From the NCBI RefSeq assembly GCF_002575655.3, contig NC_053037.3, positions 446,059,793 to 446,123,792 of the forward strand: DNA of 64,000 bases, in the 5' to 3' direction. A model generated the notes under the pieces. That model did not search any database, was not told where the DNA came from, and worked only from the letters and a program-made list of their open reading frames with translations. Numbering within the stretch: position 1 is the stretch's first letter; each line of letters starts with the position of its first letter. The stretch comes from Aegilops tauschii subsp. strangulata (Eukaryota > Streptophyta > Magnoliopsida > Poales > Poaceae). Shown piece after piece: positions 36,028-47,272 of the stretch. The translations under genes were made by a program, and so were the position numbers.

Positions 36028-36916
36028 TGTCCGATTACGGGTTCCGGCAAAACCCTTGAGGTTCGAACTTTGGGTGTGCACGAAGATCTCTCTCTCCCTC
36101 GCTCACACGCTCAACGATCCCACGGCCTAGCACGACAAACCCAAGGGACAAGAGACACAAGAGTTTATACTGGTTTGGGCCACCGTTGTGGTGTAATACC
36201 CTACTCCAGTGTGTGGTGTGGTGGATTGCCTTGTAGGCTGAGGATGAACAAGTACAAGGGATGAACAGCCTCTTGAGGAGAGGTGTTCTTCAGCTCGGTG
36301 AGCTTGTGTGTGTGAGGGTGATCTGAATGATCTGTCCCCTGCTAGGGCGGTGGCTAGTCCTATTTATAGAGGCCCTGGTCCTCTTCCCAAATGTTTAGGC
36401 GGGAAGGGATCCCACAATGGCCAATTTGAAGGGGGACATCTAGTACAAGCTATCCTGACAAAAGGTGGTCTTCGCCTGCCAAAGGCTCTGGTGGTGACGC
36501 CGTTGTGGGCTCCGCGATGACCTCCGTCCTGCCATCCTGCTGGTCTTGGTCTCGTTGCACCGATGTGGAAACCTTTTCCTGATGCCTCGGGACTCCTTGC
36601 CTGCACCTGCCCCTTTAGCACCAAAGAAGCAACCGGTACTCTGCGCCCGCTGGCGCCTGCCTGGCCTTGGTCGTCATGGCTCACGTCACGGAAACCTCGC
36701 GAGGTGCTCCTCGCCTTGATCTCTCCGCTCCTCACGAGCAAGCCTAGTGAGGCTGCCCCTGAGGAAGTCTTGCGTCGTCCGCCTCGCGAGGCTTGGCCTC
36801 TCGCGAGGGTCTTGAGTGTTTGCTGATGAAGATGGGTCGTACCAGGCCTCTGGCAGAGCCACGCCTTGGGCCGCAGGCAGGAAAGTCTGCGGACCCCCAT
36901 TCCCAGGACGCCAACA
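36028..36916 (-). mobile_element. Tat 3' LTR
   Basis: On the minus strand it runs from TGTTGGCGTCCTGGGA at 36916 to CGTAATCGGACA at 36028, with a TATA box (CTATAAATA) at 36361-36369. It is collinear with the 5' LTR at 57553-58442. The adjacent polypurine tract (GGGGCCGGGGCTAC) is at 36917-36930. Confidence 0.9.
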
Positions 36917-36930
36917 GTAGCCCCGGCCCC

Positions 36931-37242
36931 AAGGCGCTCATACTTGGCTTCGAGGCGAAGCCAAGGGGCAAGTGCGGAGCATCGCGGGCCCCAACCGCCT
37001 GGGGCCTTGATTGACGTGTGGCGATAGACGGGACGTGGGCGTCTCCGGTTCCCCACGCAGCCTCGGCAACTGCCCGACTTGACGAGTCCCTGCTGCATGC
37101 AGAAAAACAATCATTACCTATGATCGTGGAGGCTGGTGGTTGGCCTCCTCCCGGCTATAAATGAGGAGAGGGCGGAGCCCCCGTTGCTCATCTCTTCCTC
37201 TATTCCACCTGATTCTTCTTCCTCTTCCTTGCTATGACATCC
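36931..37242 (-). other. Tat interior between polypurine tract and antisense gene
   Basis: It has no sense-strand coding region. It contains the antisense promoter; see the TATA box at 37155-37163. Confidence 0.6.
37155..37163 (+). promoter_or_regulatory. TATA box of the antisense Tat gene, right copy
   Basis: GCTATAAAT lies about 86 bp upstream of ATG 37243 with a CT-rich leader between. Spacing and sequence match the left copy at 3668-3676. Confidence 0.55.
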
Positions 37243-38024
37243 ATGGCACCGACGAAGAGGTTCTCGGCCACAGAGAAGGGAAAGGCCCACTAGGAGGGGC
37301 TCGGCTCTCCCCCGCCCAAGAGGGGATGCGGTCGCCCTCGCAAGCACGTCGCGACCCCCGCTGTGGTTCCTCGTGGGCGAGGACGAATCTCCTCGGGGTC
37401 TTGTGCCTCTCCGGGTAGCCGAGGCGGCGTTTCTCCACCTGGTGGGAGCCGCCTGAGGCGTGGCAGTCTCGTCGGCGAGGAGAGGCGCTGTAACACCCCG
37501 CATGTAACTTTCCATATTTGTAACTCCAACTCTTGCCATTTTCGGCTATGTGTTATGATATTCCCTCCGTGGTCAGGTTTTGTTTGTCGTTTTGTATTTT
37601 GTTCATGTCATGCTTTTCATATCATGTCATCATCTGCATTGCATTTGCATACGTGTTCATCTCATGCATCCGAGCATTTTCCCCGTTGTCCGTTTTGCAA
37701 TCCAGCGCTCCCATCTCCTCCGGTGCACCCCTTTTGTTTTCTTTCGTGAGCGGGTGTCAAACATTCTCGGAATGGACCGAGGCTTGTCAAGTGGTCCTAG
37801 TATACCACCGGGAGACCACCGGTCAAGTTTCGTTCCATTTGGAGGTCGTTTGGTACTCCAACGGTTAACCGGGCATCCGCAAAGGCCATTTGTGTGTGCA
37901 GCAAAAACCCTCCCTAAAAACCAGCCCAAAACCCACCAAACTCTCTTCCATGCTCTACGTCGTTCGATCACGATCGTGTCGGCGAAAACCGCACCTCATT
38001 TGGAGCCTCCTAGCTCCCTCTACC

Positions 38025-38033
38025 TATAAATAG
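38025..38033 (+). promoter_or_regulatory. TATA box of Tekay 5' LTR
   Basis: CCTATAAATAGG follows a conserved upstream region and precedes the GC-rich leader. The 3' LTR has TATAAATAT at the equivalent position, 47806-47814. Confidence 0.65.
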
Positions 38034-39936
38034 GTGAGAACCCCGAAATTACGTTCGCAGTCCAACCCTAGACAAACTTCCCTCCGCGCCGCCGGACAAA
38101 ATCGCCACCGACGGACACGTCCGACTCCACCGCCGCCGCCACGTGGCGTGCCACCGCTCGCCGCCGACGCCGGCCCGCGAACCCGCGCGGGGCCCTCCCG
38201 GGCCCGAGCGCCCGCGCCTCCGCCGCGCCTCCTCCTCGCCCCGCCGCCTGCGCCGTCTCGCCGGCCGCCGCTGCGCGCCCCGGCCCCGCCCTGCTGGATC
38301 CGGTCACCGCCTCGTCCTCTCCTTCCCCTCCGCCGCCTCCCCCGAACGCGGGCCGCCGCCTCCTCTCCTTCCCCGTCGCCGGCCAACGAGCCTCGGGCTC
38401 GATCCAGATCCAATGTACGAGCCTACGGTTGACTTTTCCCGAACCCTAAAACTTCCAAGTCTTTGATTTTTACATTAAGTGCCCTTGTTCAACATTGCAT
38501 AACTCTCTGCATGTAGCTCCGTTTCGCGCGTGTAATATGTCAAATTGTTCGACTCGTGATGCCCTAAATTTTGTTCAATTGCACCATGTTCATTAGAGGC
38601 CATATTGATGCCCAAAGCTCTGTTGCAAAAGTGCTAGTTGCTGTTATCTGCTGGTTCTTATCAGAACTTGGAGATTTGTCATTTTTGTATCATTTAATCT
38701 GTGCATCTTTTGGGCATGAGCTCTACATGTGTTTTGTTGATTGCCATGCCATCTTTCCAGTGGTTTATGCCATGTATTTTTGTGATCTCTGTGGTGACTA
38801 GAACAAGCATGCAAACTAGGCTCCGTAATGTTTCTGATTTCAGGGACTGATTTCTCAAAGTCTTTGTCTGCTGTTATTTTGTTGCCATGTAAACTTGATG
38901 CTACAGAGAGATCCATGCATATTTTGGAGATGTTCAATAAGGATGTTTTGTAGCTATTGTTTTAATTGATCCATTCCTGCCCTTGTTTGCAATTATGGAG
39001 GACCATAGCATGACTCAATATTGCTCTACTTTTGCTATAAAATATTTCTGGCAGATTCTTAACATGATATTCTTTTTTGCCAAGCTTGTTCTAGTTGATC
39101 CATACGTGCTATGCTTTTGTTCTTGCCATGGATACCTTCATAAACATGCCATCTTGCTGTAGGTATGCTAGTTTTGTCATGCATTGATTTGTGGTGAGTG
39201 CATCAAGCTCACAAACATGCCTTCATATTATTGTTTCTGCCATGCTTTGTTTTCAAGTCTGAAACCTGTTAACGAAACTTGCTATGTTTACATGCTTGCC
39301 ATCATATCTTCTGGTCCTTTTTGGCTTATGGTCAGTAAGGGACTTTTCTCACATGCATCTAGTAGAACACTGCCATGCCTTGTTTTGCTATGTTAAGTTC
39401 CTGTAGCATGTTGATTGCGTGCTCTGAACATTGCTACCTGATACTGTTTCTGGCATGTCCAGTAATTTCACCAAGTCTGTGATCCTGTTAACTTTTGCAC
39501 TTTTGCCATGCTTGTTTGAGCTTGATATGTTGTGATCTAGCCGTAGCTCAGTGTTCATCTTTTGTCAAGCATCTCCTGTAGATTACGGCCATATGCTTTG
39601 TTGCTATGTTAGGGTGCTGTAGCATTGTTACTTGTTGCATTTTAAGTGCTATCATGCTGTTAATCGCAGATTCGTGTCATTCTTGTTTTGCTTGCCATTT
39701 TCAAACCGTACATCCGTTTCCGGTGATCTTTATAACGATTTCGACCAAAATCATCTCATCTTTCCAGTGGCATGCTTGGTTTGCCAAGTTACTGCCTTGT
39801 TCATCTTTTTCCTTTCGGAGCACGCATATGCATCGCATATCATATCTTGCATATCATACATGTTTTGCATCATGTTGCTTGTGCATCTCTCGTGGTCGAT
39901 TGTGGTTCCATTTGTTTGTGTTCTTGTCTTGGGTAG

Positions 39937-40020
39937 AGCCGGGAGACGAGTTTGTGAACGAGGAACCTGTTGAGTACGCTTACGAGGATCAAGCCTTCGA
40001 CAACTCTGAGAACCTTGCAG
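39937..40020 (+). other. Acidic exon-like segment A in Tekay 5' LTR
   Basis: 84 nt follow TTCTTGTCTTGGGTAG and read (G)AG-CCG..., giving EPGDEFVNEEPVEYAYEDQA, then FDNSENLAG, ending before GCAAGA. It is phase 1 at both ends, like segment A of the LARD LTRs, and shares the [DE]Y[GA][VY][DE]D motif. The second copy is at 49768-49851. Confidence 0.5.
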
Positions 40021-41257
40021 GCAAGATGACCACCCCTCGAAATCACTTCTATCTTTGCTTTGCTAGTTGTTCGTTCTATTGCCATGCTGCGCTACCTACC
40101 GCTTGCTATATCATGCCTCCCATATTTCCATGTCAGCCCCTAACCATCCTTTCCTAGCAAACCATTGTTTGGCTAAGTTACCGCTTTTGCTCAGCCCTTC
40201 TTATAGCGTTGCTAGTTGCAGGTGAAGTTGAAGTTGGTTCCATGTTGGAACATGGATATGTTGGGATATCACAATATCTCTTATTTAATTAATGCATCTA
40301 TATATATTTGGTAAAGGGTGGAAGGCTCGGCCTTATGCATGGTGTTTTGTTCCACTCTTGCCGCCCTAGTTTCTGTCATACCGGGATTATGTTCCTTGAG
40401 TTTGCGTTCCTTACGCGGTTGGGTGATTTATGGGACCCCCTTGACAGTTCGCCTTGAATAAAACTCCTCCAGCAAGGCCCAACCTTGGTTTTACCATTTG
40501 CGACCTAAGCCCTTTTCCCCCGGGTTTTCTAGAGCCCGAGGGTCATCTTTATTTTAACCCCCGGACCAGTGCTCCTTCGAGTGCTGGCCCAAACCGTGCG
40601 ATGTCCAGCGCCCCCTGGGAAACCAGGGTCAATGCCAACCCGACGTCTGGCTCATCCGTTGTGCCCTGAGAACGAGATATGTGCAGCTCCTATCGGGATT
40701 TGTCCACACATTCGGGGGCTTTGCTGGTCTTGTTTTACCATTGTCAAAATGTCTTGTAGACCGGGATTCCGAGACTGATCGGGTCTTTCCGGGAGAAGGT
40801 TTATCCTTCGTTGACCGTGAGAGCTTATGATGGGCTAAGTTGGGACACCCCTGCAGGGTATTATCTTTCGAAAGCCGTGCCCACGGTTATGAGGCAGATG
40901 GGAATTTGTTAATGTCCGGTTGTAGAGAACTTGTCACTTGACCCAATTAAAATACATCAACTGTGTGTGTAGCCGTGATGGTCTCTTCTCGGCGGAGTCC
41001 GGGAAGCGAACACGGTTTGAGTTATGTATGACGGAAGTAGGAGTTCAGGATCACTTCTTGGTCATTGCTAGATGACGACCGTTCCGTTGCTTCTCTTCTC
41101 GCTCTCTTTTGCGTATGTTAGCCACCATATATGCTTATTGCCGCTGCAGCTCCACCTCTTTACACCATCCTTTCCTATAAGCTTAAATAGTCTTGATCTC
41201 GCGGGTGTGAGATTGTTGAGTCCTCGTGACTCACAGATTCTACCAAAACAGTTGCAG

Positions 41258-41355
41258 GTGCCGATGATGCCAGTGCAGATGATGGGATCGATCTCAAGTG
41301 GGAGTTCGACGAGGAACGTGGTCGTTACTATGTGTCTTTTCCTGATGATCAGTAG
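41258..41355 (+). other. Acidic exon-like segment B in Tekay 5' LTR
   Basis: It follows CAAAACAGTTGCAG. Joined in phase 1 to segment A it reads [20 protein letters not shown], then [12 protein letters not shown] and a TAG at 41353-41355. The YY-x4-5-DD ending resembles segment B of the nested LARD-type LTR. The second copy is at 51063-51160, differing by one silent change and Q/E. Confidence 0.5.
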
Positions 41356-41639
41356 TGGAGCCCAGTTGGGACGATCAGGGATCTAGCATTTGGGGTTGTC
41401 TTATTTTCATCTGGATTTTGACCGTAGTCGGTCTATATGTGTGTATTTTGAATGATGTATGAATTAAAATTATGTATTGTGTGAAGTGGCGATTGTAAGT
41501 CAACTCTTTATCCCATTCTTGTTCATTACATGGGATTGTGTGAAGATGACCCTTCTTGCGACAAAGCCACTATGCGGTTATGCCTCTAAGTCGTGCCTCG
41601 ACACGTGGGAGATATAGCCGCATCGTGGGCGTTACAAGT

Positions 41640-41653
41640 TGGTAATCAGAGCC
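41640..41653 (+). other. Tekay primer binding site (initiator Met tRNA-like)
   Basis: TGGTAATCAGAGCC begins three bases after the LTR. It equals the LARD site TGGTATCAGAGCC with one extra A. A noncoding leader of about 1.1 kb follows to the gag ATG at 42791. Confidence 0.75.
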
Positions 41654-42790
41654 ATCCCCGACTTAGGAGCCCCCTGCTTGATCGAATCGTCGGCGTTGTT
41701 GAGTCTAGAACAAAAATGTTTTGAGTCTTAGGATTATATATATCGGAGAGTAGGATTCTTTTTACTCCTCAGTCCCTTCGTCGCTCTGGTGAGGTCTCCT
41801 GACATAGAAGTTTTGACTCTTCTCTCCTCAAATTTCACTAAAAAAAATTTAGGATCACGCGGGTATCATGGAAACGTTCCGATGGTTTGTTGACGAGAAC
41901 ATTGTTCTTGGTGCCTCCTGACATTTAGGGGTTGTGGCAGTGTCCCGGGGAGTTGAGCTCCGAGGTGTTTTCGTCACAATTTTATCGTTGCAGTTCTGGA
42001 ATACCTGAGTTTCGCCGACATCGAAATCTCTTTTATGCAGTTGTTGGTGAGATCACCTCGACGCCACCCAGTACTGGGGCGGGAGTTCGGGAGTATTGCC
42101 ATAACTTGTATAACGGATTCTTTTCGAAGGTTGAGGTAAACGATTTCCGAAGGTTTCTTGGTTATGTGTTGATGGATGGATACAGCTGTCTAGGGATTGC
42201 TAGTTTGGGTGATATATTTTGTGTCCCTTGTATCCCCAACACCAGATTGCATAACCAGAAAGTTTCGGGAGTTTATAAGTGGGAATTCAAGTAGCCTTAG
42301 GATATCTTTCCGACAGACGCATGATATGAGATTGGGGTTCGACGTCTAGTGGTCCGCCTGTACACGGTTGGTTTTACGGTGGTCTCGTAGTGTCTTAAAG
42401 AGTCCTTGGCTATGCCGACTCGGGGACGCTTCGTATGCCATGTGCACAGCCTTGTACATGATGGTGTTGTACGATTGAGCCCGTGTGGGCCCCACCACGA
42501 AAACTTCGGACGAAATCTCTATCATATGTTTGTTCCGGCTTATTCTGCAAGCCAATACTTTGTTTTGTTTTGTATTGTGGTATTCGAGTTGCTTCGAAGT
42601 CATATGTTGATTCCATATCTTTTTCTAAGTGGCTTCTCAACTTAACGGAAGTGTGATGATTTACTATGGAATTCATTCGTTCATCCTCGTTCGAATGTTT
42701 ATTGTGAAGACTATATGTTGCAATTTCTATCCATTGATTCTACTTGTCTATTTATCTATCAAGATGCTAACGGATGTCACCCTCTTCAGG

Positions 42791-45700
42791 ATGGCTCCAC
42801 CAACGCGTTAGAATCCGGATCGCAATGAAGGGAGTCAGGCCAACCCTCCGCCACCACCTCCGCCTCCGGAGGCATGGCAAGCTATCATGGCAGCCACCAA
42901 CGCCAATGCTCAGATGATTCTGCAACTCTTGCAAGAACGCACCCAAGGGCAAGGCAATCAAGGCAATCAAGGTCAAGGCAACAATCAGACTCACTTCGCT
43001 ACCCTCAACCAGCTTCTCGCAAATCATCCCAAGTCTTTCAGCTACTGTGCCGAGGCCACGGATGCCGATGATTGGCTCGTGGACATCAACAAGCATTTTG
43101 AATGTAGCAATGTCAGGCCTGAGGACTATGTCAAGTTCGCTTCTTTTCATCTCAAGGACCAAGCTGCTGATTAGTATCAACAATACAAAGATTCCAGAGG
43201 AGGTCGTGTGATCACTTGGACTGACTTCTGTCGGGACTTCAAAGCGCACCACATTCCACAAAGTGTTGTTGAGAGCAAGCGTGAGGAGTTCCGCAATCTC
43301 AAGCAAGGCAACATGTCTGTGTATCAATACAACATCCAGTTTCAGAAACTTGCTCGCTTTGTTAAACAAGACGTTCCTGATGAAAAGAGCATGATCTATC
43401 ACTTCAGAGGTGGCCTTAGAGAGGATCTGCAGTTAGCTCTCGTTCTTGTTGAGCCTACTCAGTTTGATCAATTCTATAACATGGCACTGAAGCAAGAGGC
43501 TGCTCAGCTCAAGTGTGAGGCTTCTAAGAAGAGAGTCAGAGACGCAGTTCAGTCTTCTTCTTCCTCACTTGTGGCAGCTAAGCAACGGAAGTTCTGGTTG
43601 CCTCCTCCTCCTCCGTTTCGTCGGTCTTACCAGCAGAAGAACAAAGGTGGCCATGGTTCTTCCAACTCTTCCAACTCTGGCTATCAGAACAAGTCTCAGA
43701 ATCAAGCTCCAAAGTCCAATGCTCCTTATCATCGTCCGCTCTCAGAGGTGACTTGCAACAAGTGTCAGCAGAAAGGTCACTATGCTAACAAGTGCTTCAA
43801 CCAAAGGCGCCTTCCGCCTCCTCCTCCTGTCAGATCTTCCAGCAATGCAGTGGTCAAGCATAATCCAAGGTCTGCAAAGGTGAACATGATGAATGCAGCT
43901 CAAGCGGAGGAATCTACTGATGTGATAATGGGTAATCTTCCTGTTAATGATATTCCTGCAAAAGTCTTGTTTGATACTGGTGCATCGCTTTCTTTCATAT
44001 CAAGACCTTTTGCATTTAAGCATGAGTTGGTTTATCAAGATTTGCCTAGACCATTATCAGTTGTCTCTCCGGGTAAATTCATGAATGCCAGCTCTATGTT
44101 TCCGGATGTTTCCATCAAGATGGGAAACTATAAATTTCTGTCTTCTCCAATTGTTCTTGGTGACTCGGATATTGATCTTATTCTCGGGATGGACTGGCTT
44201 TCTAAGCACAAGGCTCAACTTGATTGTGCTACCAGGTAAATTCAATTGACACACTCTTCTGAGGATGTGATTATTTATGCCGCTCATGATGAAACCATTC
44301 GGTTGTTTTCTCTCAATGAGAAGGGCAAATTGAATGCCATCTCTCAAATTCCAGTCGTTTGTGAGTACCAAGATGTCTTTCCAGAAGAGCTTCCGGGTAT
44401 GCCTCCTCACCGGCCAGTTGAGTTCGTTATCGATCTTGAGCCGGGCACGGAACCCGTTTGCAAGCGTCCATACAAGCTTGGACCCAACGAGCTGAAGGAA
44501 TTGAAGAAACAGCTCGATGAACAAGAGCGTCTGGGTTTGATCAGACCGAGTTCATCTCCATGGGGTTGTGGTGTTCTTTTTGTCAAGAAGAAGGATGGCA
44601 CGGACCGACTTTGTGTCGACTACCGTCCATTGAACAAGAAGACAATCAAGAACGAGTATCCACCTCCCAACATCAATGAGCTATTTGAGCAACTCAAAGG
44701 TGCTAAAGTATTCTCCAAGCTTGACCTTCGTATGGGTTATCATCAGATTCGCATTCGTGAAGAAGATATTCCCAAGACAGCATTCAGAACAAGCTTTGGT
44801 TCTTATGAATATACTGTCGTATCTTTCGGTCTTGTCAATGCTCCTCCAGTTTTCTCTCGGATGATGAATTTCATATTCAACCCCTATACCAATGAATTCG
44901 TCCAGGTGTATCTCGATGATATCTTGGTCTTCTCCAAGAATAAGAAGGATCATGCCAAACATTTGCGATTGGTGCTCGACAAGCTCAGAGAGTATCAATT
45001 CTATGCGAAGTTCTCCAAATGTGAGTTTTGGCTCAATGAAGTTCTTTTCCTTGGTCACATCATCTCTGCCAAGGGCATCGCTGTTAACCCCGAGAAGGTG
45101 TCCGCAATTGTGAATTGGGAACCTCCTCAGAATGTCAAGCAGCTTCGCAGTTTTCTTGGTCTTGCAAGCTATTGCCGAAGATTCGTTGAGAATTTCTCCA
45201 AGATTGCAAAGCCTCTTTCCAACCTCCTCCAGAAGCATGTGAAGTATGTCTGGTCTCCTGAGTGTGACGTTGCAACACTCTCAAAGAGAAACTCGTCACC
45301 GCTCCTGTCTTAACTCCTCCTGATGAATCCAAGCCATTTGAAGTTTTCTGTGATGCTTCTCTCCAAGGTCTCGGTGCTGTGTTAATGCAAGAGAAGAAAA
45401 TTGTGGCCTATACCTCTCGTCAGTTGAAGCCCAACGAGAAGAACTACCCCACTCACGATCTTGAGTTGGCGGCAGTTGTCCATGCATTAATAACGTGGAG
45501 ACATCTCTTGTTGGGAAGACAAGTGGACATTTTCACCGATCACAAGAGTCTCAAGTACATCTTCACTCAGCCCAACCTCAACCTCAGGCAGACTCGATGG
45601 GTCGAAATGATTCAAGAGTACAATCCGAGTATTGAATATACTCCAGGCAAAGCAAATGTCATTGCAGATGCTTTAAGCAGGAAGGCTTATTGCAAAAGCT

Positions 45701-47236
45701 TAATTCTCAAGCCATTCCAACCGGATCTTTGTGAAGCTTTCCGCAAGCTGAATCTCCAAGTTGTTCCTCAAGGCTTTCTTGCCAACCTCATAGTCTCTCC
45801 TACTTTGGAAGATCAAATTCGTGAGGCACAACTTCTTGATGCCATGGTGAAGAAGGTGAAACGTGGTATCGACAAGGGTCCTTCCAAATACAAGTGCTAT
45901 CGCATTGATGACAGAGACACTTTATTCTTCGAGGACCGGATTGTGGTTCCTAAAGGTGATCTAAGGAAATTCATCATGAACGAAGCGCACAATTCTCTTC
46001 TTTCCATTCATCCTGGAAGTACGAAGATGTACCATGACCTCAAGCAGTCGTATTGGTGGACTCGAATGAAGCGAGAAATCGCTCAATTCGTGAACGAATG
46101 TGATGTCTGTCAAAGAGTGAAAGCAGAACACCAACGACCAGCTGGTCTCCTCCAACCTCTTGCTATCCCAGAATGGAAGTTTGATCATATCGAAATGGAC
46201 TTCGTGACTGGATTTCCCAAGTCCAAGCGTGGAAATGATGCTATCTTCGTTGTCATTGACAAGCTTTCTAAAGTGGCTCATTTCCTTCCAATCAAAGAAT
46301 CCATCACAGCAGCTCAGTTGGCAGAGCTTTACACCTCCAGAATTGTCTCCTTGCACGGCATTCCACAATTGATTTCTTCAGATCGTGGAAGCATCTTCAC
46401 CTCTATGTTCTGGGACTCCTTCCAGAAGGCCATGGGCACAAATATTCGCTTCAGCACAGCTTTCCATCCTCAAACTAGTGGCCAAGTCGAGCGAGTCAAT
46501 CAAATTCTTGAAGATATGCTCAGGGCTTGTGTCATTTCCTTTGGCATGAAATGGGAAGATTGTCTTCCATATGCTGAATTCTCCTACAACAACAGCTTCC
46601 AAGCGAGTTCGGGCAAGGCCCCATTCGAGATTCTCTATGGCAGAAAGTGCCGTACTCCTCTCAATTGGTCAGAGACTGGTGAACGCCAACTTCTTGGCAA
46701 TGACTTAATGACTAAAGCTGAAGAAATGTGTAAAGTCATCCGTGATAATCTCAAAGCCGCGCAATCGCGCCAGAAGAGTTACTATGATAGTAAGCACCGT
46801 GATTTGGCTTTCGAGATTGGAGACCATGTCTACCTCCGCGTCTCTCCAATGAAAGGCACTCGTCGCTTCGGTATCAAAGGGAAGCTTGCCCCTCGATACG
46901 TAGGTCCTTTCAAGATCATTGGCAAAAGAGGCGACCTCGCCTATCAACTTGAGCTTCCTTCCAACTTCGAACGTGCACGACGTGTTCCACGTGTCACAGC
47001 TCCGCAAGTGCTTCAAGACGCATGAGCACACTATCAACTTCGAAGAGATTGACCTCCAAGAAGATTTGTCTTATCATGAGCACCCCGTTGCTATTCTTGA
47101 AGAAACTGAGCGCAAGACTCGCAACAAGTCAATCAAATTCCTGAAAGTGAAGTGGTCGCACCATTCCGACTGGGAAGCCACCTGGGAACGCGAGGACCAC
47201 CTCCGTTCCGAATATCCGGAGTTCTTTCAGTCCTAG
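42791..47236 (+). pseudogene. Tekay gag-pol polyprotein with chromodomain, disabled
   Basis: ATG 42791 (MAPPTR). Domains: gag capsid (about 42990-43500, with the matrix-like segment KSFSYCAEATDADDWLVDIN); CCHC zinc knuckle CNKCQQKGHYANKC (43755-43796); protease VLFDTGASLSF (near 43965); RT with [12 protein letters not shown] and [11 protein letters not shown] (near 44905); RNase H (FEVFCDASLQGLGAVL, FTDHKSLKYIF); integrase with HHCC zinc finger (IHPGSTKMYHDL to CDVCQRVKAEH) and catalytic residues in HIEMDFVTGFP, SSDRGSIF and GQVERVNQILED; and a chromodomain-like tail (YHEHPVAILEETERKT, FLKVKWSHHSDWEATWE) to the stop at 47234-47236. Defects are in-frame stops at 42809, 43172 and 44237, a +2 shift near 45280 and a -2 shift near 46965 that restores the original frame. 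Confidence 0.92.
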
Positions 47237-47258
47237 ATCTCGGGACGAGATCCTCTCA

Positions 47259-47272
47259 TAGTGGTGGAGTGT
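47259..47272 (+). other. Tekay polypurine tract
   Basis: TAGTGGTGGAGTGT immediately precedes the 3' LTR. Confidence 0.75.

Larger units (their letters stand above)
37489..41636 (+). mobile_element. Tekay element 5' LTR
   Basis: It starts TGTAACACCCCGCATGTAAC and ends GTGGGCGTTACA. It contains a TATA box at 38025, a GC-rich leader (38050-38400), a T-rich intron-like stretch (38440-39930), and exon-like segments at 39937-40020 and 41258-41355. The proline/arginine-rich ORFs at 38034-38466 overlap in several frames and are altered by a roughly 50-bp length difference in the other LTR, so they are not annotated. Confidence 0.92.

Noticed and set aside
38034..38466. Proline/arginine-rich ORFs in the Tekay LTR leader as a first coding exon
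   Set aside because: The second LTR has a length difference that changes the frame, and no donor with the required phase was convincing.
40228..40256. Small inverted repeat TTCCATGTTGGAACATGG as a transposon footprint
   Set aside because: It is present in one Tekay LTR only, but is too short and has no target duplication, so a simple indel is as likely.
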